Shown piece by piece: positions 1-8,376 of a stretch of 64,000 nt of DNA. Under the pieces are notes generated by a model. The model was given only the letters and a program-made list of their open reading frames with translations. It did no database searches and was not told the origin of the DNA. Position numbers and translations under genes: made by a program. Location of the stretch: NCBI RefSeq assembly GCF_021596945.1, contig NZ_CP063779.1, positions 375,501 to 439,500 of the forward strand. Direction: 5' to 3'. Within the stretch, counting starts at the first letter, position 1. Every line of letters begins with the position of its first letter. The DNA comes from Mongoliitalea daihaiensis. GTDB lineage: Bacteria > Bacteroidota > Bacteroidia > Cytophagales > Cyclobacteriaceae.

Positions 1-567
1 CGTGCCTTTTTTAAGGTTAAATCGCCGTTTTAAGGCAGACAAATAAAGTGGCTTCCCTCCATAGGTATCATCCCCACAAATCGGAGCTTTCAGATGGGCC
101 AAATGAACCCTGATCTGATGCAATCTTCCGGTGATAGGCTTACATTCGATCAAAGAATGAGCAAAGTAAGTCTTGAGGGTATTGAAAACCGTCTGTGCAG
201 GCTTGCCTTCTTTGGTTATCTTGGCGATGCCTTTATTGGTTGCGTGAATATTGCGGTCCACCAATTCATTGCTGAACTCATGAATCCCATCCACTACTGC
301 ATGGTAAATTTTATTGACTTTTCGGTCCTCAAACTGGATAGCGATGTTCCGATAAGCATCCTGGTGTTTGGCGATCACAAGGCATCCCGAAGTCTCCTTA
401 TCCAGTCGGTGACACACCTGGGCATCTGGGGTGTAACCTCTGGCAAGTTCCAGAATATTCTGGGCTTCATGCCGATCTTCCAATGTCGATAAATAGGGAG
501 GCTTATTGATGACAAGGTAATCCTCGTTTTCAAACAGAATCAAGTCCTTAAAATCAATTTTTTTCAT
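1..567 (-). CDS. RluA-family pseudouridine synthase (3'-truncated by window edge)
   Basis: Reading the minus strand from the ATG at 567 gives 189 codons with no stop before the window edge, so the C-terminus is missing. The protein has the RluA-family catalytic motif HRLDKETSG, with the catalytic Asp at about residue 56. Later family motifs are also present, including GRLHQIRVHLAHL and then GDDTYGG. Such enzymes isomerise uridine to pseudouridine in 23S rRNA or tRNA. There is no N-terminal S4 domain before the catalytic part, so it resembles the short single-domain RluA-type branch. The exact RNA target cannot be told from sequence. The family call is firm; the symbol is left open. Confidence 0.9.
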   Translation of the reverse strand, partial: MKKIDFKDLILFENEDYLVINKPPYLSTLEDRHEAQNILELARGYTPDAQVCHRLDKETSGCLVIAKHQDAYRNIAIQFEDRKVNKIYHAVVDGIHEFSNELVDRNIHATNKGIAKITKEGKPAQTVFNTLKTYFAHSLIECKPITGRLHQIRVHLAHLKAPICGDDTYGGKPLYLSALKRRFNLKKGT

Positions 568-770
568 GCAGTCCTTTCCCAATAAGGGCGCAAATGTAGG
601 GAAATAAATTGAGTTGAAGAAATATGGTAAGTGAAAAATTAGTGATTGGTTCATTGAGTGATTCGTAGTGGGAAGTCCACAGTCGTCGGTCGACAGTCAA
701 CGGTTTCGTTGTCCCCTCATGAAATAGGTTGACAGGTCATTGACCGAAGACCGAATGGTTTCAAAAATTC
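568..770. other. Intergenic stretch leading into the tandem array
   Basis: No gene is visible. Around 670-705 there is a low-complexity, partly palindromic segment built from variants of GTCGACAGTC/GTCCACAGTC. It looks like one more short dispersed-repeat remnant. It may also carry the promoter of the leftward pseudouridine synthase, but no convincing promoter box was found. Confidence 0.4.
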
Positions 771-1519
771 CTCATTTAACTACTAATGTCACAATGGTAG
801 GAAAACCATTAAGAAATTGAGGAGCATTAAGAGAAAACTTGAAAAAGGCTTAATTCACTTAATACCTTAATGGTTATAAAAAATCTCATTCAACTACTAA
901 TGTCACAATGGTAGGAAAACCATTAAGAAATTGAGGAGCATTAAGAGAAAACTTGAAAAAGGCTTAATTCACTTAATACCTTAATGGTTATAAAAAATCT
1001 CATTCAACTACTAATGTCACAATGGTAGGAAAACCATTAAGAAATTGAGGAGCATTAAGAGAAAACTTGAAAAAGGCTTAATTCCCTTAATACCTTAATG
1101 GTTATAAAAAACCTCATTCAACTACTAATGTCACAATGGTAGCGAAACCATTAACAAATTAAGGAGCTTTAAAAGAAACCTCGAAAAAGGCTTAATTCCC
1201 TTAATACCTTAATGGTTTCAAAAATTCCTCATTTAACTACTAATTTCCCAATGGTAGGAAAACCATTAAGAAATTAAGGAGCTTTAAAAGAAACCTCGAA
1301 AAAGACTTAATCCCCTTAATACCTTAATGGTTATAAAAAACCTCATTCAACTACTAATGTCACAATGGTAGCGAAACCATTAACAAATTAAGGAGCTTTA
1401 AAAGAAACCTCGAAAAAGACTTAATCCCCTTAATACCTTAATGGTTTCAAAAAAACCTCATTCAACTACTAATGTCACAATGGTAGGAAAACCATTCAGA
1501 AGTTATGGAGCATTAAAAG
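771..1519. repeat. Tandem array A: about 6.5 copies of a 114-115 bp unit
   Basis: The block beginning CTCATTCAACTACTAATG recurs at 771, 885, 999, 1113, 1228, 1342 and 1457, so the period is 114 or 115 bp. The first copies are almost identical and the last decays after about 1500. Every unit contains the perfect 10-bp inverted repeat AACCATTAAG/CTTAATGGTT about 60 bp apart, plus inner ATTAAG/CTTAAT pairs, so each could fold into a long imperfect hairpin. There are no spacers as in CRISPR, and no ORF runs through it. Confidence 0.95.
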
Positions 1520-1591
1520 AGGTATGATGCTCTCAACATCTGGTGAACTTTGAAAAAGTTTCTCATTATCAGTAATTTATATGTTAGCTCT

Positions 1592-1699
1592 TGTTTCTTG
1601 ATTCTTGCTTCTTGGCTCTTGATTCTTGATTCTTGTTTCTTAAGTCTAATCTCTCGCTTCTCGCATCTAATCTCTCGCTTCTAAACCCGCTTCTCCTAC
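1592..1699 (-). repeat. Purine-rich 3' tail repeat after the DUF3037 gene
   Basis: On the plus strand this is a run of TTCTTGATTCTTG and TCTAATCTCTCGCTTCTCGC blocks. On the minus strand, the sense of the gene that stops at 1700, it is a purine-rich run of GAGATTAGA, GCGAGAAGCGAGA and AACAAGAATCAAGA words. The same tail follows the histidine kinase (near 2990), pruA (near 37435) and fabG (near 39980), each time in the orientation of the gene it follows. Confidence 0.85.
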
Positions 1700-2083
1700 T
1701 CATTCCACAAAACCCATATACAACTCTTCCAACGTCTGTTCCAAATCCTCCGTAAATCCTCCATGAGGGCGGGAGGTTTGGATCATGGAGCTTCTGTTTG
1801 CAGTCAACCATCGGAAACGGGCCGGTGCATCGTGCTGGGCAATGGGACTGCTCGTATTTGTTCCTTTGCATATGCCAGCCAAAGACTCCAAATACCCTTT
1901 TAAAACTTCTAAATCAGCCGCAGAATCCAAGGCAAGCACTTTAGTTAAGTCCGGATTAACCTTACAGGCTAGAAAGTCCTTTCGCTTACAGCAGATCAAG
2001 ACGCCCACATTGACAAACTCCTCACGCTCTACCCTAGGTACTATGCGGAGGATAGCATATTCATATAAGTGCTTTCCTTGCAT
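1700..2083 (-). CDS. DUF3037 family protein
   Basis: This is a small soluble protein of 127 aa that matches the DUF3037 family, with the typical start YEYAILRIVPRVEREEFVNV followed by GVLICC. The biochemical function is unknown. Its start overlaps the 3' end of the upstream HipA-like kinase gene by 23 bp, so the two are translationally coupled. DUF3037 genes are commonly found beside such HipA-like kinases, which suggests that it partners or regulates the kinase. Its stop codon lies directly against the purine-rich tail repeat at 1592-1699. Family assignment is fairly sure; the role is inference from context. Confidence 0.85.
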   Translation of the reverse strand: MQGKHLYEYAILRIVPRVEREEFVNVGVLICCKRKDFLACKVNPDLTKVLALDSAADLEVLKGYLESLAGICKGTNTSSPIAQHDAPARFRWLTANRSSMIQTSRPHGGFTEDLEQTLEELYMGFVE

Positions 2084-2864
2084 CTTCGGCTCCTTGGATA
2101 AAGTTTTCAGAATTTTTCAGACGGGTTTTCAAAAACCCAGCGTAAACCGCCTTCCCCTCTTCGGCTGATTCTACATCCCTAGATGCCAGAATCCATTCAT
2201 CCGGTATGAGGGATACCAATTGATCTATCTTCTCTTCTGTAATCAAGCCCTTTATTTCTTGGTCGACTTCTGAAAGATGCGAAGCTTTAGGCAGCAATAC
2301 ATGATCTTTGATCATAGGAAATGCACTCAAAGCCTGCTTTTCCCAATTGTCCCAAGAATGATGAAAAAGAAAAGAGGCTCCATGATCGATCAGCCACAAT
2401 TCTCTATTCCACCAAAGCATATTGGTATTACGGAAGCTGCGGTCCACATTGGTAATAAATGCGTCTAACCATACAATTTTAGAAGCCAAAACTGAATCTA
2501 TTGCAGTAGCCCCAGGGTCATAAGTCAGCGCCTTGGACAAAAAATGAAGAGCCAAATTCAACCCTTGACTACCTTTCAGCAAATCCTGTATTTCCTCATC
2601 TCCCTCAGATCTCCCAAAAGCTTCATCCAGATTGGCAAACACCAACTCAGGCACCTTTAAACCCAAGACTCTGGCTATCTCACCTCCCAGCAATTCAGCA
2701 ATCAGCGCTTTTTCACGTTGACCGGCACCTTTGAATTTGAGCACATAGCTAAAACCATCATCAGCATCTGCCAAGGCAGGTAGCGATCCCCCCTCCCTCA
2801 AAGGCATCACGTACCGCATCACCTGCACGGTTCGAAGACTGGGTTGAAAGGAATGGTTGGTCAT
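2061..2864 (-). CDS. HipA-like kinase domain protein
   Basis: The protein has 267 aa and belongs to the compact HipA-like kinase group that pairs with DUF3037. Visible kinase elements are VLKFKG (candidate ATP-binding Lys, about residue 43), the catalytic loop DAFITNVDRSFRNTN (about residues 134-148) and a DFG-like LIDHGASF (about 158-165). HipA itself is a serine/threonine kinase toxin that phosphorylates glutamyl-tRNA synthetase; the substrate of this shorter group is not known. No HipB-type HTH gene is adjacent; DUF3037 occupies the partner position downstream with a 23-bp overlap. Both key motifs are intact, so the kinase is probably active. Confidence 0.82.
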   Translation of the reverse strand: MTNHSFQPSLRTVQVMRYVMPLREGGSLPALADADDGFSYVLKFKGAGQREKALIAELLGGEIARVLGLKVPELVFANLDEAFGRSEGDEEIQDLLKGSQGLNLALHFLSKALTYDPGATAIDSVLASKIVWLDAFITNVDRSFRNTNMLWWNRELWLIDHGASFLFHHSWDNWEKQALSAFPMIKDHVLLPKASHLSEVDQEIKGLITEEKIDQLVSLIPDEWILASRDVESAEEGKAVYAGFLKTRLKNSENFIQGAEDARKALI

Positions 2865-3045
2865 AGGGGGATGTAGTGAATAGTGAACAGTGAGTAGTTA
2901 ATAGTTAGCGGTGATTAGTGGACCATACTTGGTTCTTGGTACTTAGTAGATGGTACAGTCATCCGAGTCTTGTTTCTTGTTTCTAATATCTAATCTCTCG
3001 CATCTAATCTCTCGCTCCTGCTTGCAGCAGGCAAGTCTAATCTCT
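2865..3045 (-). repeat. Low-complexity repeat block between hipA-like gene and histidine kinase
   Basis: The gap of about 125 bp and the last codons of the kinase gene consist of variants of short words such as AGTACCAAGAACCAAG, CTATTAACTACTCACTG and GAGATTAGATGCGAGA (minus-strand sense). Close relatives of the 'AGTACCAAG' word also follow ettA (16435-16470) and lie near 37195. It is the same 3'-tail repeat style as at 1592-1699. The tail includes a small hairpin CCTGCTTGCAGCAGG. Confidence 0.75.
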
Positions 3046-4075
3046 CCAACGGTAATTCAAAGCTAAATAAGGATCCTTTCCCCACTGTACTACTAACGGA
3101 AATCTTGCTCTTATGGCCTTCTAGGATATGCTTGACAATCGCCAAACCTAAGCCAGTCCCTCCAGCTTCTCGGTTTCTACTTTTTTCCACTCGATAAAAA
3201 CGCTCAAAAATCCGTTTGATATCTTCAGGAGGAATTCCCTTTCCATTATCTTTCACCTCCACAGAGATATGGTTTTTATGAGCCTTTAGATTGACTTCAA
3301 CCTCTCCTCCGTCGTGGTTATATTTGATCGCATTGGAAATCAGATTTTGACACACCCGAAATATTTTGTCCTTATCCGCCTTGGTATGATACTGCTTTTC
3401 TTTGTCGTAAAAGAAACGGATCAACATATCCCGCTTATCTGCTTTTTGCTCCAACTCTTCGATGACCTCATGTAGCAACTCTTTTAAGTCGAAGGTTTCT
3501 AAATTAAATTTCACAACCCCACTCTCCATTTGATTGAGCGTCAACAAGTCGTGAACGAGTTTATCCAGTGCATTTAAACTCTTAGCCGCTCGTTTCAAAA
3601 ATTTCAATCGTACCGACTTATCTTCCACCGCTCCATCTAGGAGGGTATGAATGTATCCTAATGCCGCAAAAATTGGAGTTTTCAGTTCGTGAGAAATATC
3701 TGCAATAAAATCTTTCCTAAACTCTGCATTTTTTTTGAGCGTTTCTATCTCCTGATTTTTCGCTTGTGCGTAGGAGTTGATAGTTTTGTTGATGCGCTTT
3801 AATGGAGAAATAGAAAGACCATCAAATTTGTCTTGTGCAATGGAGTAATCCTTTTTCTGGATCTTTTCCAAAACTGAATAGATATTGCTAATTTCTTTAA
3901 ATATCAAAAACTCCAACGTGACATTCATTAAGATATAAGATACTGAAAAAGAAATACCACCCGCTACCAGTAGCAAGGTAGGGGTGGCAGTATCTAGTAA
4001 TGAAATAAACGCAACGGTCAGGGCTGAAATCGCTAATCCCAAAACGAAGGATATCCCACGGGATGTTGTAAACAT
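2990..4075 (-). CDS. PhoR-like sensor histidine kinase
   Basis: The protein has 361 aa. Two hydrophobic segments at about residues 8-28 and 32-55 anchor it in the inner membrane with almost no periplasmic part. They are followed by a HAMP-like linker, the HisKA phosphoacceptor FIADISHELKTP (His about 129), the N box NLISNAIKYN, and the ATP lid motifs DNGKGI and GTGLGLAIV. It forms an operon with the response regulator upstream (4-bp gap). The last 16 or so residues, after FELPLERL, are encoded by the purine-rich tail repeat (SERLDAR-type words), so the native C-terminus has been replaced. Which signal it senses is unknown; a phosphate-type role is only an analogy. Confidence 0.92.
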   Translation of the reverse strand: MFTTSRGISFVLGLAISALTVAFISLLDTATPTLLLVAGGISFSVSYILMNVTLEFLIFKEISNIYSVLEKIQKKDYSIAQDKFDGLSISPLKRINKTINSYAQAKNQEIETLKKNAEFRKDFIADISHELKTPIFAALGYIHTLLDGAVEDKSVRLKFLKRAAKSLNALDKLVHDLLTLNQMESGVVKFNLETFDLKELLHEVIEELEQKADKRDMLIRFFYDKEKQYHTKADKDKIFRVCQNLISNAIKYNHDGGEVEVNLKAHKNHISVEVKDNGKGIPPEDIKRIFERFYRVEKSRNREAGGTGLGLAIVKHILEGHKSKISVSSTVGKGSLFSFELPLERLDLPAASRSERLDARD

Positions 4076-4079
4076 ATAC

Positions 4080-4769
4080 TTAATTCAATTCGAATTTATA
4101 ACCTACTCCTTTAACAGTAGTGATATAATCTTCGCCAATCTTCTCACGAACTTTTCTAATGTGCACATCCACGGTACGAGCCAAAACAAACACATCTGCT
4201 CCCCAGATATTCTGCAACAGATCATCTCTACTAAACACTATATTAGGGTTTTTGGCTAAAAAATACAACAATTCGAATTCTTTCTTTGGAAGTGTGATGG
4301 TCGTGCCCCGCTGATCGATGGTGTAACTCGTGCGGTCAATGATCAAATCCTTGATTTTGATTTGGGTAAATTCCTGCTCTTTTTTGGATTCTCTACGGAA
4401 TAAAGCGGCAATCCTACTCATGAGGGCACGCGGCTTGATAGGCTTGGTGATATAATCATCTGCACCCACATCAAAGGCAGCTACCTCGGAGTATTCTTCA
4501 GAACGAGCAGTTAAAAAGATGATAAATGTATTTTTTAATTCGGGAATCTCCCGCATCTGCCTACAAGTTTCGACACCATCCTGTTGAGGCATCATGATGT
4601 CCAATAGGATCACGTCTGGAACAAACTTATTCGCCAGCTTGACGGCCTTCATCCCATCCTCTGCAGACTCTACTTCATAGCCTTCTTTTTTGAGATTATA
4701 TGTCAATAAATCGACAATATCCGGCTCATCATCGACGACGAGAACTTTTACTTTTGGTTTATCGCTCAT
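4080..4769 (-). CDS. OmpR/PhoB-family response regulator
   Basis: The protein has 229 aa. The N-terminal receiver domain shows the acidic pocket VVDDEPD (Asp 13-14), phosphorylation site Asp57 in PDVILLDIMMP, and the conserved Lys in ITKPIKPR near residue 109. The C-terminal half (about 130-229) is a winged-helix DNA-binding domain with LPKKEFELLYFLAKNPN and VDVHIRKVREKIG, typical of OmpR/PhoB. It sits 4 bp upstream of its cognate histidine kinase. It should control transcription after phosphotransfer from that kinase; target genes cannot be told from this window. Confidence 0.95.
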   Translation of the reverse strand: MSDKPKVKVLVVDDEPDIVDLLTYNLKKEGYEVESAEDGMKAVKLANKFVPDVILLDIMMPQQDGVETCRQMREIPELKNTFIIFLTARSEEYSEVAAFDVGADDYITKPIKPRALMSRIAALFRRESKKEQEFTQIKIKDLIIDRTSYTIDQRGTTITLPKKEFELLYFLAKNPNIVFSRDDLLQNIWGADVFVLARTVDVHIRKVREKIGEDYITTVKGVGYKFELN

Positions 4770-4918
4770 GTAGAAATAGCGTTTGATGTCTCGCTAATAT
4801 ATTGCTAAGGTAAAAAAAGACTTGTGATAAAAATAGAATTAACCTACTTAGGTCAAAAACACAACATAAAATTTTTATTAAATATGTAGATGTTACCAAA
4901 ATGTTAAGAAATGGTAGC

Positions 4919-5707
4919 CTAATTATTACGCAAACCCTTTACCTCCATCAACTCCATATCCAATGAACCAACCATTAATTTAGCTTTGATTTTTAACGGT
5001 ATTTTATTTTGATCATCTGAAACCCACACTGTCACCGGCTGCTCTCCTCTAAAAAGCTTGTTTTTAGGAATGATAGGGGATAGTTTGAATGTATTAAAAG
5101 TACCAATGGGCGTATCTACCTTTTCTTTTCCTTGAAATACCATTTTCAAATTATAGATCTCCTTATCAAAAAATCCTGTCAATAAAATTGTCTCTCCTTT
5201 TTTGAGTTTACTCAAATCCATTGTTCTCAAATAATAAAATCCACTCACAATGTCCTGTACATTGGTAGGAACAGCATAGTCTTTTGTACTCACTACTTCC
5301 TTATTTTCTCGATCAAAAAGCTTCACATGCGCATTTTTCTGGAGATGATCGAAATATACCTGTTCGTGCTTGCGATAACTCCCTTCTTCAATATGTCTGT
5401 ACGAACGATGAGGAATCATTTTAGCAGTATCAATGTAACTCCCCCAATTGTCATTGACTTTAAACAGCTTGAACACACCCAAAGTAGAGCCAAACACATC
5501 CATTTTGTAAGTCGGCCTATTATTAACAGTAGAAATTGATGGTGCTACCACCATTTTTGCTTCTGCAGCATTCAAAAAGCTATAGCTTACTTTAAATGTC
5601 AATTCCTCTCCTGGCAAAAAGGCAGTATTTTTCTGTCCCATGCTTGAAAAACTCAAGCACAAGAAACAAAGCGTGACAATTACTGACATTAGTCGACTAT
5701 TTTTCAT
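4919..5707 (-). CDS. DUF3108 family exported protein
   Basis: About 262 aa from the ATG at 5707 (an ATG at 5716 would add three residues). A signal peptide (hydrophobic stretch SVIVTLCFLCLSF, likely cleavage after MGQ) leads into a DUF3108-type domain: FLPGEELTFKVSYSFLNAAE near the mature N-terminus and PVTVWVSDDQNKIPLKIKAK near the C-terminus. Members are periplasmic or outer-membrane-associated proteins with a predicted beta-rich, lipocalin-like fold; the function is unknown. It is a single gene, divergent from recA. The family call rests on these motifs. Confidence 0.8.
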   Translation of the reverse strand: MKNSRLMSVIVTLCFLCLSFSSMGQKNTAFLPGEELTFKVSYSFLNAAEAKMVVAPSISTVNNRPTYKMDVFGSTLGVFKLFKVNDNWGSYIDTAKMIPHRSYRHIEEGSYRKHEQVYFDHLQKNAHVKLFDRENKEVVSTKDYAVPTNVQDIVSGFYYLRTMDLSKLKKGETILLTGFFDKEIYNLKMVFQGKEKVDTPIGTFNTFKLSPIIPKNKLFRGEQPVTVWVSDDQNKIPLKIKAKLMVGSLDMELMEVKGLRNN

Positions 5708-5806
5708 TAAAACCATAGCTAGGCTAAGTTCATTTCAAATCTTATTCCAATATTAGCAGATAATTTAAAGATCCACGAAACAATTACGTAAACTCTCAGA
5801 TTATCG

Positions 5807-5836
5807 TTGAGGGTTCAAGTATCAATCTTTATTTTG
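5807..5836 (+). promoter_or_regulatory. Probable recA promoter (Bacteroidota type)
   Basis: TTG at 5807-5809 and TTATTTTG at 5829-5836 are separated by 19 bp, close to the TTG/TAnnTTTG consensus of the Bacteroidota primary sigma factor. It lies about 34 bp upstream of the recA ATG. No obvious LexA-type palindrome was recognised around it. Confidence 0.5.
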
Positions 5837-5869
5837 AATCAACCAAATCATTGAATTGTTAACATACCT

Positions 5870-6901
5870 ATGAGCATCAATACAGAAAAACTAAAAGCAC
5901 TTCAGCTGACCATTGACAAGCTGGAAAAAACGTATGGAAAAGGTACGGTGATGAAATTGAGTGACAATACCGTTCAGGATGTACCTGTTATTTCTACCGG
6001 ATCCTTGGGCTTGGATATGGCTTTGGGAGTAGGTGGTATCCCTAGGGGCCGTGTGATTGAAATATACGGACCTGAATCATCTGGAAAAACAACATTGACA
6101 ATGCACTGCATTGCCGAAGCACAGAAGGCAGGCGGTTTGGCAGCTTTCATTGATGCAGAACACGCTTTTGATAAATCATACGCCGAAAAACTCGGGATTG
6201 ACACTGAAAACTTGCTAATTTCTCAACCGGACAATGGTGAACAGGCCTTGGAGATTGCAGAACACCTCATTCGTTCTGGTGCAATTGACATTATTGTGAT
6301 TGACTCGGTGGCAGCTTTGGTACCGAAGGGGGAATTGGAAGGAGATATGGGAGACAGCAAAATGGGTTTACAGGCCCGATTGATGTCCCAAGCGCTAAGA
6401 AAATTGACTGGTGCCATTCACAAGACTGGCTGTGCCTGCATTTTCATCAATCAGCTGCGTGATAAAATCGGGGTCATGTTTGGAAGTCCTGAGACAACAA
6501 CTGGTGGAAATGCATTGAAATTCTATGCATCTGTGCGATTAGATATCCGTAGGATCGGTCAAATCAAAGAAGGTGCGGACAATATTTTAGGTAATAGAAC
6601 GAAAGTAAAAGTAGTTAAAAATAAAGTCGCACCTCCATTCAAAGTTGTAGAGTTTGACATCATGTATGGACTTGGTATTTCTAAAGTAGGAGAAATCATC
6701 GACTTGGGAGTGGAGTTTGAAATTGTTAAAAAGGCTGGGTCTTGGTTCTCTTATGAAGGAAACAAGCTAGGACAGGGAAGAGATGCTGTAAAAAATCTTT
6801 TATTGGACAATCCGGAATTGATGGAAGAGTTGGAAAGAAAAATCAAAGAAAAATCAGGATTAATAATCGGAGGAAGTCCAAAGCCCGCATTGGAGGAATA
6901 A
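5870..6901 (+). CDS. recA: Recombinase RecA
   Basis: The protein has 343 aa, a typical RecA length. Walker [10 protein letters not shown] is at residues 67-75, followed by [11 protein letters not shown], the Walker B strand [12 protein letters not shown], loop L1/L2 elements ([20 protein letters not shown] and [20 protein letters not shown]) and the C-terminal domain ending near KIKEKSG. It forms ATP-dependent filaments on single-stranded DNA for homologous recombination and SOS induction. It is a single-gene unit with its own promoter and a strong terminator just after the stop. Confidence 0.99.
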   Translation: MSINTEKLKALQLTIDKLEKTYGKGTVMKLSDNTVQDVPVISTGSLGLDMALGVGGIPRGRVIEIYGPESSGKTTLTMHCIAEAQKAGGLAAFIDAEHAFDKSYAEKLGIDTENLLISQPDNGEQALEIAEHLIRSGAIDIIVIDSVAALVPKGELEGDMGDSKMGLQARLMSQALRKLTGAIHKTGCACIFINQLRDKIGVMFGSPETTTGGNALKFYASVRLDIRRIGQIKEGADNILGNRTKVKVVKNKVAPPFKVVEFDIMYGLGISKVGEIIDLGVEFEIVKKAGSWFSYEGNKLGQGRDAVKNLLLDNPELMEELERKIKEKSGLIIGGSPKPALEE

Positions 6902-6925
6902 AAATTTAGATTACCTAGAAAAAAA

Positions 6926-6957
6926 AGCAGCTGAGTTAATTCCCAGCTGCTTTTTTT
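6926..6957 (+). terminator. Rho-independent terminator of recA
   Basis: The perfect 8-bp stem AGCAGCTG/CAGCTGCT (6926-6933 and 6944-6951) with a 10-nt loop is followed by a run of T. It ends the recA transcript and lies before the convergent permease gene. Confidence 0.9.
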
Positions 6958-7004
6958 ATGTCCCAAATTTATCAAAAGACATATCGTGCATGGCATTCAT
7001 CAGC

Positions 7005-8231
7005 TTAAGCTGCTCTTATAGCCTCTACAGGATCCAATCTTGCTGCCATTGTTGCAGGGACAATGCCCGAAGCAATTCCTATTACAGAAGAAATACCTAA
7101 ACCTAGAATAATATTTTTGAAGGATAAAATGAGTTCTAAACTTCCGAGTTGGATAAAGGATAGCCCAAAGACGATCAAAATCCCTCCAATTCCCCCAATC
7201 ATACTGAGGAATACTGCCTCAAACAAGAATTGGTATAGGATAAAATAATTTTTAGCACCAAGAGATTTTTGAATCCCTATGATATTGGTCCGCTCTTTTA
7301 CAGAAACAAACATGATATTGGCAATCCCAAAACCTCCAACTAGGATTGAAAAACCTCCAATGACCCAACCTGCAGTACTGATCACATCAAAAATAGAGCC
7401 TATGGTATTCAACAAAAACTCAGATTTATTCAATGAGAAATTATCCTCCTGAGTAGGTTTCAAACCTCTTTTTGCCCGTAAAAGCCCAATCAGCTCATTT
7501 TCTAGCGCCACCATTCCAATATCAGATTCTATACCCTTCACCGCGATGGCTGGTTCTATCCCATTTTGCCCAACATAATACAGCTTGGTAAAACTCCCAA
7601 ATGGAATCATTACAGCTTCATCTTTGGAGGAAATTTCAAGCAATCCCTCACCCTCCTCTTCAAAAAGGCCAACTACAACAAATTTATTCCCTTTGATTTT
7701 CAATTCCTTACCAAGAGGATCCACATTTGGAAACAACGTATTTGCCACTTTAACACCAATCAAGGCTACATTTCGTGAGGCATTGACTTCTTGTTCTGTA
7801 AAATACCTCCCTGATTCCAATGCAATATCATATACATCTTGGTAAGAAAAAGTTACTCCATTGATATTAGTCCCTCTGTAAGCATTGCTCCCTGCCTGCA
7901 CGGTACCATTAGCTCCAGCAGAGAAAGCTACACCACTTGCATTTTTCAACTTTTCACGCAAAAACTGATATTCCGAATAGGTGTTATAGGGTCTTCTAAA
8001 ATACTTCCACCATGGATAATCCGGACCTCCTACAAATTGAAATCGGTTTACGGTTACTACATTGGTTCCTAAAAAACTAAAACTTGATTTGATGTTTTTT
8101 TCCAAAGAATCTACCAAAGTGAATACCGCTATAATTGCAAAAATCCCCACGGTTACTCCCAATAAGGACAAAATGGTTCGGGTCAAATTAGATTTGAGCG
8201 CTTGCATAGCAAATCGAATACTTTCCCACAT
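7005..8231 (-). CDS. MacB-type ABC transporter permease
   Basis: About 408 aa from the ATG at 8231 (MWESIRFAMQAL). A longer reading from 8348 would run across the queA promoter and is rejected. It has the MacB/FtsX layout: one N-terminal TM segment after a short cytoplasmic helix (RTILSLLGVTVGIFAIIAVF), a large periplasmic domain (about residues 60-270), then three C-terminal TM segments including GGFGIANIMFVSVKERTNII and ending GIVPATMAARLDPVEAIRAA. Such permeases work with a separate ATPase in export of lipids, peptides or drugs by mechanotransmission. No ATPase gene is adjacent, so the partner must be elsewhere. Confidence 0.9.
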   Translation of the reverse strand: MWESIRFAMQALKSNLTRTILSLLGVTVGIFAIIAVFTLVDSLEKNIKSSFSFLGTNVVTVNRFQFVGGPDYPWWKYFRRPYNTYSEYQFLREKLKNASGVAFSAGANGTVQAGSNAYRGTNINGVTFSYQDVYDIALESGRYFTEQEVNASRNVALIGVKVANTLFPNVDPLGKELKIKGNKFVVVGLFEEEGEGLLEISSKDEAVMIPFGSFTKLYYVGQNGIEPAIAVKGIESDIGMVALENELIGLLRAKRGLKPTQEDNFSLNKSEFLLNTIGSIFDVISTAGWVIGGFSILVGGFGIANIMFVSVKERTNIIGIQKSLGAKNYFILYQFLFEAVFLSMIGGIGGILIVFGLSFIQLGSLELILSFKNIILGLGISSVIGIASGIVPATMAARLDPVEAIRAA

Positions 8232-8312
8232 TAATTTTAGATAGTTCACGGCTTCAATTAGTTGGTTTAAAACAAAAATGCAATATAGATAGATTTCGGG
8301 AATTTTATTTTG

Positions 8313-8320
8313 TATCTTTG
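8313..8320 (+). promoter_or_regulatory. Probable queA promoter -7 box
   Basis: TATCTTTG matches the Bacteroidota -7 consensus TAnnTTTG, 57 bp upstream of the queA start. The -33 element is weak or not recognised. Its position inside the long alternative reading of the divergent permease gene supports the shorter permease start at 8231. Confidence 0.5.
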
Positions 8321-8376
8321 CACTTTTTACAGAGTATTTCAAACTCAAAAAAAAGCGAAAATTCTATTCATTCTAT

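Noticed and set aside
94-492. 132-codon plus-strand ORF at the left edge
   Set aside because: The minus strand carries an RluA-type gene with its catalytic motif over the same bases.
771-1519. CRISPR array
   Set aside because: The copies are contiguous 114-115 bp units without unique spacers, and no cas gene is present in the window.
1584-1871. 95-codon minus-strand ORF with a SERLDAR-rich C-terminus
   Set aside because: It overlaps the DUF3037 gene in another frame, and its C-terminal part is the tail repeat read as protein.
8232-8348. 39-residue N-terminal extension of the MacB-type permease
   Set aside because: It would cross the queA promoter and place non-family sequence before the standard N-terminal helix.
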